Shown here piece by piece: positions 36,134-49,000 of a DNA stretch of 64,000 bases. The stretch comes from Mucor racemosus (lineage: Eukaryota; Mucoromycota; Mucoromycetes; Mucorales; Mucoraceae): positions 434,001-498,000 of the forward strand of contig JAPEHQ010000011.1 in the NCBI GenBank assembly GCA_027405735.1, written 5' to 3'. Positions within the stretch are counted from its first letter, which is position 1. Each line of letters opens with the position of its first letter. Under the pieces are notes generated by a model. It saw only the letters and a list, made by a program, of their open reading frames with translations. It searched no databases and was not told where the DNA came from. A program made the translations under genes and the position numbers.

Positions 36134-36962
36134 ATGCAAATTAGATGGTTAAGACGGATTAAGGTGTGTGCCGATGATGTTGATTTTGGGTCTGGCCAAC
36201 TCAGAAAGAGAAAGCTGATGGAAAAAGACAAGCAAAGCACAGAAAGCAGACAAGTAAAGATGATTGAAACCAAACTGTCTAAACCTAGTGTATATTTATC
36301 AAAGAATGTTGATGAAATTCAGAACAGATTGGTTAATCGTAAGGAATATATCGAAACGCTCCGTGCATTCTACCATTCAAAAAAAAAAAGGTTAGTTAAC
36401 AAGAAATACTGAGTGCAATGACAAAAGATTTCGCTCCAGTGCTGCCTCCAAAGAAAGATCTTTTTACGTTGGTAGACGTCCACAAACGTCCCTTATAATG
36501 TTTATTGGGGATAGAGGCACTTGTATTGGTTCGAGGCTAAAAGGCCATCTAAAATACGGAGGTAAATGGAAGCCAAAACTGCATGCTGTTTCTTCTGCTT
36601 TCCATTTTACAAATGAACACAAGACATCCCAAACTTGTATGTTTTGTTTTGGTCCACTCACACATCCCAACAGAACTAGCAAAGATAAACCAGCAAAAAA
36701 GATAGTAAATGATGCTTTCTGGTGCCTTAATCCAAGATGTATCTCTATCAGATCTCACAAGCCAATTCAATCAAGAGACAAGACATCCGCTTTGGTTATT
36801 GCTACATCTAATCTTTCTAGTTTAATTTTTAATGAGCCATTACAGGAGGTGTTCAATTCTAAACCCAGTCAATCCTATACTAGGATTTTCACCAAGATCA
36901 ACGCTTTATGTTCAAGAAACGAGCATAAGGACGGCAGCGGTGTTGCATCAGTGGAGGTTTGA
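36134..36962 (+). pseudogene. Fanzor/TnpB-like RuvC and zinc-ribbon protein, frameshifted remnant
   Basis: Looks like the C-terminal half of the OrfB/TnpB-related nuclease family found in Mucoromycota genomes. The first segment, 36134-36412, reads KPSVYLSKNVDEIQNRLVNR and ETLRAFYHSKKKRLVNKKY. A one-base frameshift near 36409 then moves the frame to ECNDKRFRSSAASKERSFYV, MFIGDRGTCIGSRLKGHLKY, and KTSQTCMFCFGPLTHPNRT with the first CxxC. CLNPRC then gives the second cysteine pair of a zinc ribbon, and SRDKTSALVIATS corresponds to the RuvC-III aspartate block (D-R-D-x-N-A in TnpB). The expected N-terminal wedge and RuvC-I regions are missing, so it cannot be active. Family assignment rests on the zinc ribbon followed by RD..SA.(V/A)IA and needs a profile search. 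Confidence 0.55.
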
Positions 36963-37444
36963 ATCTGGTAAGTTGTACGGTATTAGTATTCGATCAAGAT
37001 TTTAATATAAATATATTATATATATATGCAATACATCAACTCACTAAATATTATCTGCAAATTTAGAAGATCTTCGATTGCAGTCTATCAGTTCTTTATT
37101 TGGATTTACCTGGCCTATATACATAAGAAAAGTAAGTAGCCAGTTCACCCTCCAGTCCACAGATTATAAAGATATCATTAGTTCAAACATACTCCTACCA
37201 TGAATTCATCATTGGATGCTATGTAGGACATGATTACTACAGTAACACAGCAAAATAAATCTGTGTACAAAGAGGATTGGGATTAAGAGGTTAAGCCTGT
37301 ATGACATTATACAGAAGACTCATTGGCTAAACTATGTAGCAAAGCCCATATTCTAAGGTTATAATTTCCTGTCCAAAACACAAAATTCATATTTTGCTAT
37401 TACAGTATTGATCACTCTTTATTATCCTCTACATTAGTAACGTA
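36963..37444. other. duplicated 5' flank of paralogue 1
   Basis: From 37029 this flank is nearly identical to 45591-46005 upstream of paralogue 3. It contains a fossil reading frame beginning MNSSLDAM-stop-DMITTVTQQ (about 37200-37288), broken by the same TAG in both copies, and an exon-like stretch at 37070-37132 followed by GTAAGT. It presumably also holds the promoter. Paralogue 2 lacks this block. Confidence 0.5.
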
Positions 37445-40400
37445 ATGGATGAAAAGTACGATTATTCTGTGTTTACAACTATATGTACAATACAAATATG
37501 TAAGATATCGATCAATATTCCACTCGTTATGAGCTCTTAAGTACTCAAGGCCTTTGAAAACATTGTAGGTCTCACAACTAAAAAAATACTGATACATCGA
37601 GTAAACAGTTACTCTACGGAAGTTGCAGCAATGGCACCCACTGCCTACAAATTGGTAAGCAATCCAAGAGCTACTATACTTGATTAAAACGCAGTTAATT
37701 TTTAAATTAACAACAAGCAATAGACCACAAGTGATTTTTTCTACAGCATTAAAGAAGAAGACATAATCTATGGTAAATCGGTGAGGATGGATTACAAGAA
37801 ATATCTTGCAAACAAGCACTACAATTATGTTTCAAATTTTTTGGAAGATCTCTATCGAATGTATGACACTTCTTGTCAAGAGGAGCCAAAGACAAAAGAT
37901 GATACTACTCTGCTCTCAGCCATTATAGCATTCTTAACAAAGATTTATCCTCGTAAACTTGAAGAAGCTAAGGATTTAGGCACAATTCAATTTATCTTTA
38001 TTTTACCATCAACAAAATACACGGCGAAAGATTTCATTGAAAAGTTCTTACGCCCAATCCTAGCAAAAACTCTTTGGATACGAAGTGGTGATCCTGGGAA
38101 GAAAGTTCTTTTTTTTAACAAGATGGAAAGCGTGTTTTACTACTTGAATAGACGTAAAGAGCATTATTTTGATTTGAAAAGAGAAAGAAAATATTTGGTA
38201 TGCAATTTACAGAACATTGCTGAAAGAGACGCGTTGTCAGTAACTATCAATATAGCAAGAGCATTGTATGATTCAGATTTTATAGCAGCATCCAAAAAAT
38301 CAATTGCACTTTTGGACCAAACTATTATTCTATCACCTAAATTTCTTCAGCCAGAACTTACTTTCGAAATTTCGATACCTCGCTCAATGGATATTTTGCT
38401 AAGAATATCAAAATTTCTGTTTTTGAAGATTTTTGCAAATTCAGAAGAAGAGATAATTGGAAATGATACTATATCAGACTACTATATAAATAATAATAAG
38501 TATTACCCTGCAGGATTGATGCGTTATCTGGTATTTGCTATTAGTACAATGGATTATGAAGTGGGTTACTGCAAAGTCAGTGCGTTCATCAATGCTAACA
38601 TTTATCAAAATAGAATGATATGGAGTGTGGTATTAATACAGAGCATTTTCTGGATAAGGGCTATTGGTTTCGTCAATTTAGTGATGTGCAAAAGAAAAAA
38701 TTAAATGCAATAACATACAGGGAAATTGCTGCTTTTTCTATGAAGTTGGAAATGACTGATGTCGAAAACCGTATCATAAAATATATGCAAGAGAACGATA
38801 TAGAGGAGCGAATATATGGCGTCGTGATTATTAATGAAAAAGATATAAATATTTCGCTCAAAGAAGACGCTCGTTATCTTTCCAAGAACTATTCACTCGC
38901 TTATGAAAACGATTATATGATCTATTCAATCAAAGCAGAAAAAAAATTAAAGAAAATGTTCAATAATTATAAGCGATTTAATGGGGAAATTTGTCAACTA
39001 CACATTGATAAAAATTCGCTCATAGACGGTTGTGCATACAAGACTCTCAAAATGATTGAGCTTTCTAGTCGACTTGGAGAGCCTAAGGTTTTGAAAGCAC
39101 TTGGTGTAGATGAATCAAACACAACAAATGATTCACATTCTGCTTTGTTACAAAATTGCACAGAAAAAGCAGCTTTGATAGATAAAATTCAGCCTTATGG
39201 CTATTTTGTGGAAGCAAATATCAATTGCAATAATGAAATCAAGATGTCTCTCAATCAAGTAATTGAGACGAATACCAAAAGTGAAGAGCCGGAGAAGTCA
39301 ACTCTATCAATTTGTGATGATGGATTCAAAATAGCTGATATTTATGAATCTACATCTGAGAATATTTGGGAAATCGTTAAGCAATGTACAATGTATGACA
39401 GCAGTAGTATGGAATTGAATCAATACACTGATTTTAAAGCTAATTTGACTAGCATTGCAAAGGAAGTTGTAAGTGTAACTGGTATACTGCTTATTATAAA
39501 GTGTAATATTAAAGTATAGATGCTTGATGAAGATAGAAAATTGTTCAACCGAAATCCTTGATATAGACGAAATCATACATCAGGATATCAATAATCTATG
39601 CTGCTCAAACGGAATTATGATTACACATAGAACTCTTATGGATTTAGGAATCAAACCTTTTTTAAAGAATGTTGCTTATACGCTGGTATCTTATTTACAA
39701 GCTAATTCAGTATTTGGAATATACACTGTATCTTTTTTTGTGATCACTGGATGGCAAATACACAAATGGTTGACAGAAATTAATTCCATTTATAGTAATT
39801 TTATATGTACCACATTAAATTCAGAAATACTTTCTCTTCTATACACCAAGCAGATAAAAACACAACTGATAATGAACAAAAGTATTATAAACGAAGACCA
39901 TTTTTCCAACTATAAACCACTCAAGCGAGAAAAATTTCAACAAGTCTCGAGTAAGAAATTCTTCATAAAAGTTTTCACAAATTTGCAAATTTACGAAGAT
40001 AAAGGTGATTATTACGAAATGATCCCTTTGGCGCAGATTGGCGGATACAACGTATGTAGAACATGGATATCTGACCCTGGACAAGATCAAATATTGCAAG
40101 GTGGAATAAAGAAACGATTTTACGTTAACCCGAATTTGCAGGAAATTGAAATCCCTTCTCTCAATATAGGTAATTAATGATACAACATTGCCTGTGCTTT
40201 TCTGGCTGTGTATACGACGAATATGAAATATATTAAGACCTTTACTGATTTTAAAGCTTTTAGATTTGATAGGTGATTCATCAGAGGAATCTGAACTAAT
40301 GAAAGCAAAAGTTATTGCATACGAACATATAGCTCTTACTACGGATTTCATGTCTAATGGTATTTCTGTAAAAGATGCTATCAAAAAATCTACATTTCCT

Positions 40401-40541
40401 TTCGAAATTGATATAGAGCCATGCAGTAATTCATCAGCAATCAATCTAAAAATGAGGATGGGAATAGATGCATCTGCAAAGGATCCACTCGAATATAAAT
40501 ATATACAATATCCGGAGAGATTGACATTGAAAAGATTATAA
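37445..40541 (+). CDS. degenerate Hsp70/HSPA12-like protein, paralogue 1 (6 exons)
   Basis: Predicted 915 aa. Exons: 37445-37499, 37569-37654, 37724-38560, 38614-39468, 39533-40169, 40264-40541. Exon boundaries were fixed by matching the three paralogues; introns are 52-94 nt. The layout follows fungal HSPA12-type Hsp70-like ATPases. An N-terminal MDEKYDYSVFTTICTIQI stands where the family has a YDF..AIDFGTT phosphate loop. FIFILPSTKY (137-146) matches the LTVPA.W strand, VLFFNKMESVFYYL (175-188) the (L)LLxSExEAAA block, and KYLVCNLQ (203-210) the (F)(M/L)(V/I)CDxGGGT strand. IDGCAYKTLKMIELSSRLG resembles the V.RGAV..GL....R tail motif. The glycines and acidic residues needed for ATP are gone. 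The function is therefore probably non-enzymatic. No signal peptide or membrane span. Confidence 0.75.
39143..39744. repeat. 602-bp tract identical to 47701-48302
   Basis: Compared base by base, this stretch (end of exon 4, whole intron 4, start of exon 5) shows no difference from 47701-48302, intron included. The flanking parts of the same duplication differ every few tens of bases. It is bounded by mismatches at 39142/47700 and 39745/48303. Confidence 0.9.
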
Positions 40542-41748
40542 CTTTGCAAAAAGCATGCCTTTTTCATTTTCGATTGCAATTAATAGCAGGAAACGTATGT
40601 ATATATTTTGTTTAGTAGTCATTATAAATATCTGTTCTTTCAAGTTTTTAAAATGCTCTTTTATTGTTTAACATTATTTGTTTAAATTTTCTATTTTAAA
40701 GGCGTCTATTAAAGACAATAAATTTGGAAAATTCAATAGCCCAAAAGGTTAGATGTACTGGATATAACTAAATTGAAAAGCTAGATCACGCAACATTGGC
40801 TGTTAAATATCGATATTTCACCTACTTTTCAGACATTGTAAGCTTGAATCGGCGTTTAAAGTTTTTCGATTTTTTTTTGCATTGGATCGATTTTGACATA
40901 ACTTAAATTTTTTTTTAATCTATTTGTGCATTTTCAGGATTAATTTTGTAATAAATTGTAGAAGAAAAAAATATGAGCATATTTAAAATTGTTTTCTTTA
41001 TTATATTATAATAATACTAAAGTTATATTATTAAAAAAGTATTTCATTAAAATCCTTTAATCAAAAACCCGTTTTTGGATCGAAAGTCCATATTTTGGAT
41101 AATTAAATTTTAATTTTAAAATTGAATCAAATACAGCTTTATTATAGCTATAATCTGTTCTTACACTGCTGTGTGTTTAAACTTTGTTTTGGGCGTCAAA
41201 ATTGGGTTTTTCTGATTTTCGCAAAAAATCATGAGGGTTCATAAAGATTGAGATAGAGATGAAAATGTGCGCTATTTAAACTGAATTTTCAGATTTTTGA
41301 TGCTTGAACATGGCAAAATGAGGAGATTTTGGAAATGTACATTCTCAAATCTGTAATTCTTACATCTATATTGGATATTCAATGAGGGTCATTATATAAA
41401 TTTAAATTGAGTTTGATATATAATATGTTTGTAAAGATGTTTAAGCATGGCAGTGATGGTTTTTGCATGAATGGCTCATCGAAATAGCAATGTGCGTGGA
41501 AAGTCCATGTTCATCCCTTTATATAAATAATGGTTTGTAATTGATAAGTTATTTATAATCGTATGTGTTGATATATTGTTAGTATTGATGTAAATCTATA
41601 TAATAATCGAGAGCTTTATGGCTGTACAACACTTGAACGAGTTACACATTGGTGCAGCTATATTTTTTGTGCTACCAGTACCACCGTGAAGAGAAAGTTT
41701 TATTTCACTACATGTGCCCTTTGTTACTTTATTATATGCTGCAGTAAG
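40542..41748. other. spacer between paralogues 1 and 2, with repeat R3
   Basis: It holds the 3' flank of paralogue 1, an R3 copy at about 40790-41380 (AAAATCCTTTAATCAAAAACC, GATCGAAAGTCCATATTTTGG, AAAAAATCATGAGGGTTCAT) and the promoter of paralogue 2. The sequence ATAACTTAAATTTT at 40898-40911 is the unoccupied target of the SINE found at 49435-50115 in the sister copy. Confidence 0.65.
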
Positions 41749-44700
41749 ATGGATGAAAAGTACGATTATTCGCAGTACACGATTCTATGTACAATAAGTA
41801 TATGTAAGCGCATTAAATATACTGAAATTATACTATTTTAATCTCTTACATGACGAAATGTATAAAAATGTTTATATGATGCTTACTATTTGTTCTTAGG
41901 TCCTATAACTAAACAAGTTCAGATAAAACGAGTAAACAATCGTTCGCACCGTAGCTCATCAAATTTCACACCTCTACAGCTGAATTTGGTAAGATGGCAT
42001 AAATTCTAAATCAACGGAGCCGCTTCTAACTGACAGTTGTATGTAGACATCAAGTGATTTTTACTACAATAAAGATGATGGGGAGATAATTTATGGTAAC
42101 TTGATGAAATTGCATTATAAGCAATATCCTCCAAATAAAACATATCAGTACGTTTCAAACTTTCTGGAAGATTTATATCGACTATATCAGAATTCTTGCG
42201 CCGTTAAATCCAAAACAAAAGATGATTTTGCTTTGTCTGAAGCTATCACAACATTTTTGACAAAAATTTATCCTCGTCAAATCAAAGAAAAGGTAAATTC
42301 AGCTGTAGTTCAGTATGTTTTTATTCTACCATCCAGCGAATATACAAATGAAGCATTTATCGAAGAATTTTTTCGTCCTTTTCTTGCAAATACTCCCTGG
42401 ATTGTAGACAATGATCCTTTGAACAAAGTTTTGTTCTATACAAAGAATGAAAGTCTCTTCTATTTTTATAATGGAGATCATATGGAAAGGGAAAAAAGCT
42501 ACATGATGTGCAGTTTAGAGAAAGTCGCGGATAAAGATGCAATGTTACTATCGATTGATGCTGTGCGAGTAGTGTATGATCCAGATCTGATATTAGCATC
42601 AAACAGACCTATTACAGCATTAGGTCATAATGCTATATTCTCGCCTAAATTACTAATTCCAACGTTCAGAATTGAAATCTCATTGCCTCCACCATTAGAA
42701 AAGCTTAAAAACCTTGCAAAGTTTCTATTTTTAAGAGTTTTTGCGGATTCGGAAGATACTACCATTGGAGATGATACTTTATTTGACTATTATTATTATG
42801 ATAATTCATTCTACTCTGCAAAATTGATTCAAGATCTAATTCAAGACATTGCCAAATCGTACTCTTTGGTGAGTTAACCTTTAATTTGATTACAATAGTA
42901 TTGATACATTGGTTTACGTACAGTTTTACGAAATATTATACATTGATACAGAAATATTAGAAGACTCAATCTTGGCTCTTAGAGAGCTAAATGATATCCA
43001 AAAGAAAAGACTCTCCTCCGTTACTTTTGATGAATTTTTTAGAATATTTGATAATTTGGATGTGATTGATGTTGAGAATTTTTTTGTAGACTATATTCAT
43101 GACAATGAATCTATCAAAAGTATTTTTAAGATTTTCTTTAAAAATGAATATGTCTGTAACAATCTGGATAAGAAACTGCCAAATAGTCATATGTTCAACT
43201 ATCATGTCTCTGCATATGAACAGTGCTTCTTGATTTATTCATTAATTATACAGCGGAATTTGGAAGGTATATTTGAAAAACGCAAACAATTCTTCAAATA
43301 CGAGCAACAATTATATTTTGACGAAGATTCAATGATTTGGGGCTGTGCAAAGAAAATCTATAACCTGATTGAACTCTCCACTAGACTAGGCCAACCTATC
43401 GTCATAAATCCAAGAAACATTGAGCAAAATCTACAGAAGCGGACTGGAGAAGAAGAAATTATTGATAAAATTCAGCCTTACGGTTATTATATTGAAGCAA
43501 ATATTGATTGCTATAATGAAATCAAAATGTCGCTTAACCAAGTGATTGAAACCACTACTAAAGATAAACACTTGGAGAGGTCAACACTATCAATCATGAA
43601 TTATAGTTTCAAAACTACGGACATGTACGAATCTTTAAGCGAGAATATATGGAGTTCGATTCAGCAGCTGCCATATTCAACGTCGCAAGAAAGTAATAGA
43701 GCTAAAATTTATAATAACTTTAAACATCAAATAATTACTATTCTGCAAGGATTAGTAAGTGTATATGCAATTTTATATATTTAATGAAATAAGCTGACAT
43801 TTAGCATTTGCTAGATTGAAGATGAATCAGCTGTAATTGCTGATTTAGACGACAGTGTATATCAATACACTTCTTCAAATGATATTAATAACCAGTCTTT
43901 AGATTTAACTCACAGATACATCATAGAAATTGGTATAAAACCTTACCTTGAAAGCATAGCCAAGACATTAGTAGCAACCTTACAATCGACAGAGATATTT
44001 GGACACTACAAAGTATCTTGTTTAACCATGACTGGGGAGCTCATGTATAAATGGTTGAAAAAATACAATTCGATTTACAGCGCTTTGATATGGGAACAAC
44101 TTAAATCAGATATAATCTCTCTTCTTTACATCAAGCAATTAAGAACATGTCTGATAATGACTAAAGCTATTATCTTTGAAGATCATCTCCTAGAGTACCA
44201 ACCACTGAAACTTGAAAAGTACCGGCAAGTTTTCAATAAAGGTTATCATTTAGATATTTATCTCGGAGAAGACACAAACTTAAAAATATACCAAGACAAG
44301 GGCAAATATTATGAAGAGATTCCATGTATAGAAATTGGTGAAAAGCAAGTTTGGAGCATCCCTTTGTCTTTGGATAATGATAAACTCTCTCCGTGCAGAA
44401 TGCAAAAAAGATTTTACTTGACCCCAAATTATTCTGTTGAAAGCGAAAACTTGACTTATTGGATTGGTAAGTTCTATGCTATATACTGACAGAAAAGAAC
44501 TAACTTTTGATTAAAGAAATAGCTACTTTTTCTGGATCAGAATCTGTATCCACAGAGGATGAATTCACTTTCAGTGAGGATGTAGCTTCGTTGTTAAAGT
44601 GGCCTGCTTTCGATAATGTCGTAGATTCGGCTAGAAAATTATACTCTTTTCCTCTCCAGGTGGATATACAATCTTGCAGTTACTCATCAACAATCAAAGT

Positions 44701-44797
44701 TAAGACGGGAATGGCTTTATTTGAATCTTACAACGGTAAGCTTGGTTGTTCATTAGTGAGTATACCTGAACGAATGACTTTACAGAATGTATTGTAA
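41749..44797 (+). CDS. degenerate Hsp70/HSPA12-like protein, paralogue 2 (6 exons)
   Basis: Predicted 909 aa. Exons: 41749-41803, 41900-41988, 42047-42868, 42924-43754, 43815-44466, 44517-44797; every junction keeps phase and matches the intron positions of the two neighbours. It is much more diverged than copies 1 and 3 are from each other, yet the same blocks are kept: MDEKYDYSQYTILCTISI, YVFILPSSEYTNEAFIEEFF, VLFYTKNESLFYFYN, SYMMCSLEKVADKDA, WGCAKKIYNLIELSTRLGQP, EIKMSLNQVIETTTK and a C-terminal VSIPERMTLQNVL. As in the sisters, the nucleotide-binding glycine-rich loops of Hsp70 are absent. Maintenance of a long open frame through six exons at this divergence argues for selection rather than decay. 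Confidence 0.75.
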
Positions 44798-45590
44798 TGA
44801 AGTCATTCACGATCAGTATTATAGAACCCTTTGAGTAAACAAATCAAACAAAATATATGTATATCTCTAAATTTTAAGCATCAAACAATGTCTTATTTAA
44901 GATGAACCCTAAATATATGCCGTGCAATATTGCCATGTCAAAAAGTACCATATTGATCGAAAACTAACATTTAATGTAAGCGAATATATATTGATATTAC
45001 ATATAGTTGCTGTTTTTATTTCGAATTTATATGCGGTAAATGTATAAAAAGAGCGTATTTGACATATGATAAAACCACAATAGTCCAAGAGCACATCACT
45101 CTATGATAATGCGCGTTTATATGAAATAGTAGCACAACAGGAATCTGCACAAATTATTAAAATCTCTGTGGGTGTCTATTTTGGACGTAATGAGGTCGCG
45201 CGTCAGATGTTTACTCAAAAATCTTACACACTCAAAATCAGATTTAGGTAATGAAATTGAAACGGATTATTCTCTATTCATTCTCTATCCAAGACTTCTT
45301 GAAAATCAAACTTTGAGTTATAGATTTGTCTTATATTATATTAATCTTTGAAAAGAATCTAAAGCAACCTGTACAATAAAGGTGAAGAGCATTTACGAGA
45401 TTGGGGTTTCCACGTTACACATCTCGACAAAAATTATGTAGGCTATATAAAATATAAACAGTTCGTGGATGAGCATACCTATTCTTGTATATAATTGGAT
45501 CAATATTCATTTTATATATATACCGTTTTCAGTAGGTGCTTGATAGTAGTATGCAAATCCTGTTAGAATTAGTTGTATACTGTATACATA
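44798..45590. other. spacer between paralogues 2 and 3
   Basis: Unique AT-rich sequence between the 3' end of paralogue 2 and the start of the second duplication block. No gene or repeat recognised. Confidence 0.45.
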
Positions 45591-46005
45591 CAATACATCG
45601 ACTCATTAAATATTACCTGCAAATCTAGAAGATCTTCGATTGCAGTCTATCAGTTCTTCATTTGGATTTACCTGGCATATATACATAAGAAAAGTAAGTA
45701 GCCAGTTCAACCTCCAGTCCACAGATTGTAAAGACATCATTAGTTCAAACATACCCCTACCATGAATTCATCATTGGATGCTATGTAGGACATGATTACT
45801 ACAGTAACACAGCAAAATAAATCTGTGTACAAAGAGGATTAGGATTAAGGGGTTAAGCCTGTATGACATTATACAGAATACTCATTGGCTAAACTATGTA
45901 GCAAAGTCCATATTTTAAGGTTATATTTCCTGTCCAAAACACAAAATTCATATTTTGTTATTGCAGTATTGATCAATCTTTATTATTCTCTACATTAGTA
46001 ACGTA

Positions 46006-49000
46006 ATGGATGAAAAGTACGATTATTCTGTGTTTACAACTATATGTACAATACAAATTTGTAAGATATCGATCAATATTCCACTCATTATGAGCTCTTA
46101 AGTACTCAAGGCCTTTGAAAACATTGTAGGTCTCGCAAATAGAGAAATACTGATACATCGAGTAAACAGTTATTCCACAGAAGTTTCAAAGCTCTCGCTC
46201 AATCTTTATAAATTGGTAAGTGATCCAAGAGCTATACTTGATTAAAACGCAGTTGATTTTTAAACTAACAGCAAGCAATAGACCACAAGTGATTTTTTCT
46301 ACAGCATTAAAGAAGAAGACATAATCTATGGTAAATCGGTGAGGATGGATTACAAGAAATATCTTGCAAATAAGCACTACAGTTATGTTTCAAATTTTTT
46401 GGAAGATCTCTATCGAATGTATGACACTTCTTGTCAAGAGGAGCCAAAGGCAAAAGATGATACTGCTCTGCTCTCAGCCATTACAGCATTCTTAAAAAAG
46501 ATTTATCCTCGTAAACTTGAAAAAGCTAAGGATTTAGGCACAATTCAATTTATCTTTATTTTGCCATCAGCAAAATACACGGCGAAAGATTTCATTGAAA
46601 AGTTCTTCCGCCCAATCCTAGCAAAAACTCTTTGGATACGAAGTGGTGATCCTGGGAAGAAAGTTCTTTTTTTTAACAAGATGGAAAGCGTGTTTTACTA
46701 CTTGAATAGACGTAAAGAGCATTATTTTGATTTGAAAAGAGAGAGAAAATATTTGGTATGCAATTTGCAGAACATTGCTGACAGAGATGCGTTGTCAGTA
46801 ACTATCAATATAGCAAGAGCATTGTATGATTCAGATTTTATAGCAGCATCCAAAAAATCAATTGCACTTTTGGACCAAACTATTATTCTATCACCTAAAT
46901 CTCTTCAGCCAGAACTTACTCTCGAAATTTCGATTCCTCGCTCAATGGATACTTTGTTAAGAATGTCAAAATTTCTGTTTTTGAAGATTTTTGCAAATTC
47001 AGAAGAAGAGATAATTGGAAATGATACTATATCAGACTATTATATGGGTGGTAATAAGTACTACCCTGTAGGATTAATGAGTTATCTGGTACTTTCTATT
47101 AGTACAATGGATTATGAAGTGGGTTACTGCAAAGCCAATGCGTTTGTCAATGCTAACATTTATCAAAATAGAATGATATGGAGTGTTGTATTAATACAGA
47201 GCATTTTCTGGACAAGGGCTATTGGTTTCGTCAGCTTAGTGATGTGCAAAAGAAAAAACTAAATGCAATAACATACAGAGAAATTGCTGCTTTTTCTATG
47301 AAGTTGGAAATGACTGATGTCGAGAACAGTATCATAAAATATATGCAGGAGAACGATATAGAGGAGCGAATATATGGCGCCGTGATTATTGATGAAAAAA
47401 ATATAAATTTTCCACTCAAAGAAGGCTTCCGTTATCTTTCCAAGAGTTATTCACTCGCTTATAAACACTGTTATGCGATTTATTCAATCAAAGCAGAAAA
47501 AATATTACAGAAAACGTTCAATAATTATAAGCGATTTAATGGGGAAATTTGTCAATTACACATTGATGAGCATTTACTTCTAGAGGGTTGTGCATACAAG
47601 ACTCGCAAAATGATAGAACTTTCTAGTCGACTTGGAGAGCCTAAGGTTTTGAAAGTACTTGATGTAGATGAATCAAACACAACAAATGATTCACATTCTA
47701 CTTTGTTACAAAATTGCACAGAAAAAGCAGCTTTGATAGATAAAATTCAGCCTTATGGCTATTTTGTGGAAGCAAATATCAATTGCAATAATGAAATCAA
47801 GATGTCTCTCAATCAAGTAATTGAGACGAATACCAAAAGTGAAGAGCCGGAGAAGTCAACTCTATCAATTTGTGATGATGGATTCAAAATAGCTGATATT
47901 TATGAATCTACATCTGAGAATATTTGGGAAATCGTTAAGCAATGTACAATGTATGACAGCAGTAGTATGGAATTGAATCAATACACTGATTTTAAAGCTA
48001 ATTTGACTAGCATTGCAAAGGAAGTTGTAAGTGTAACTGGTATACTGCTTATTATAAAGTGTAATATTAAAGTATAGATGCTTGATGAAGATAGAAAATT
48101 GTTCAACCGAAATCCTTGATATAGACGAAATCATACATCAGGATATCAATAATCTATGCTGCTCAAACGGAATTATGATTACACATAGAACTCTTATGGA
48201 TTTAGGAATCAAACCTTTTTTAAAGAATGTTGCTTATACGCTGGTATCTTATTTACAAGCTAATTCAGTATTTGGAATATACACTGTATCTTTTTTTGTG
48301 ATTACTGGAAGGCAAATACACAAATGGTTGACAGAGATTAATTCCATTTACAGCAATTTTATATGTACCACATTAAATTCAGAAATACTTTCTCTCCTAT
48401 ACACCAAGCAGATAAAAACACAACTGATAATGAACAAAAGTATTATAAATGAGGACCATTTTTCCAACTATAAACCACTCAAGCGAGAAAAATTTCAACA
48501 AGTCTCGAGTAAGAAATTCTTCATAGACATTTTGACAAATGCGCCGTTATACGAAGATAAAGGTGATTATTACGAAATGATCCCTTTGGCGCAGTTTGAT
48601 GGAGACAGTGTATGTAGAACATGGATATCCGATCCTGGGCAAGATCAAGTATTGCAAGGTGGAATAAAGAAACGATTTTACATTGACCTGAATTGGCTGA
48701 AAGGTGAGAGACCTGTTTGTCTCATAGGTAGTTGATGATATTACATCGCTTGTGCTTTTTTTAGTTTTATATACGATGAAGCTAAAATATATAAGATTTT
48801 TACTAATTTTAAAGCTTTTAGATTTGATAGTTGATTCATCAGAGAGATCCCAACTGATTAAAGTAAAACGTATTGCATACGAACATATAGCTCTCAAGGA
48901 GGGTTTACCGATTTCCAATATTTCTACAAAAGATGCTATCAAACAATGCACATTTCCTTTCGAAGTTGATATAGAGCCATGCAGTAATTTATCAGCGATT

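Larger units (their letters stand above)
37029..41150 (+). repeat. segmental direct duplication, copy 1
   Basis: About 4.1 kb that align with 45591-50345 on the same strand, with a few percent difference outside a perfectly conserved 602-bp core. The unit carries one complete gene with its upstream flank and the start of repeat R3. The left edge is sharp at CAATACATC(A/G)ACTCA. On the right, similarity decays near 41.15 kb, inside R3. Confidence 0.85.

Noticed and set aside
37412..37819. Minus-strand open frames across the first exons of the tandem array genes
   Set aside because: The plus-strand exons are conserved in all three paralogues with matching splice phases; the minus frames are not kept in paralogue 2.
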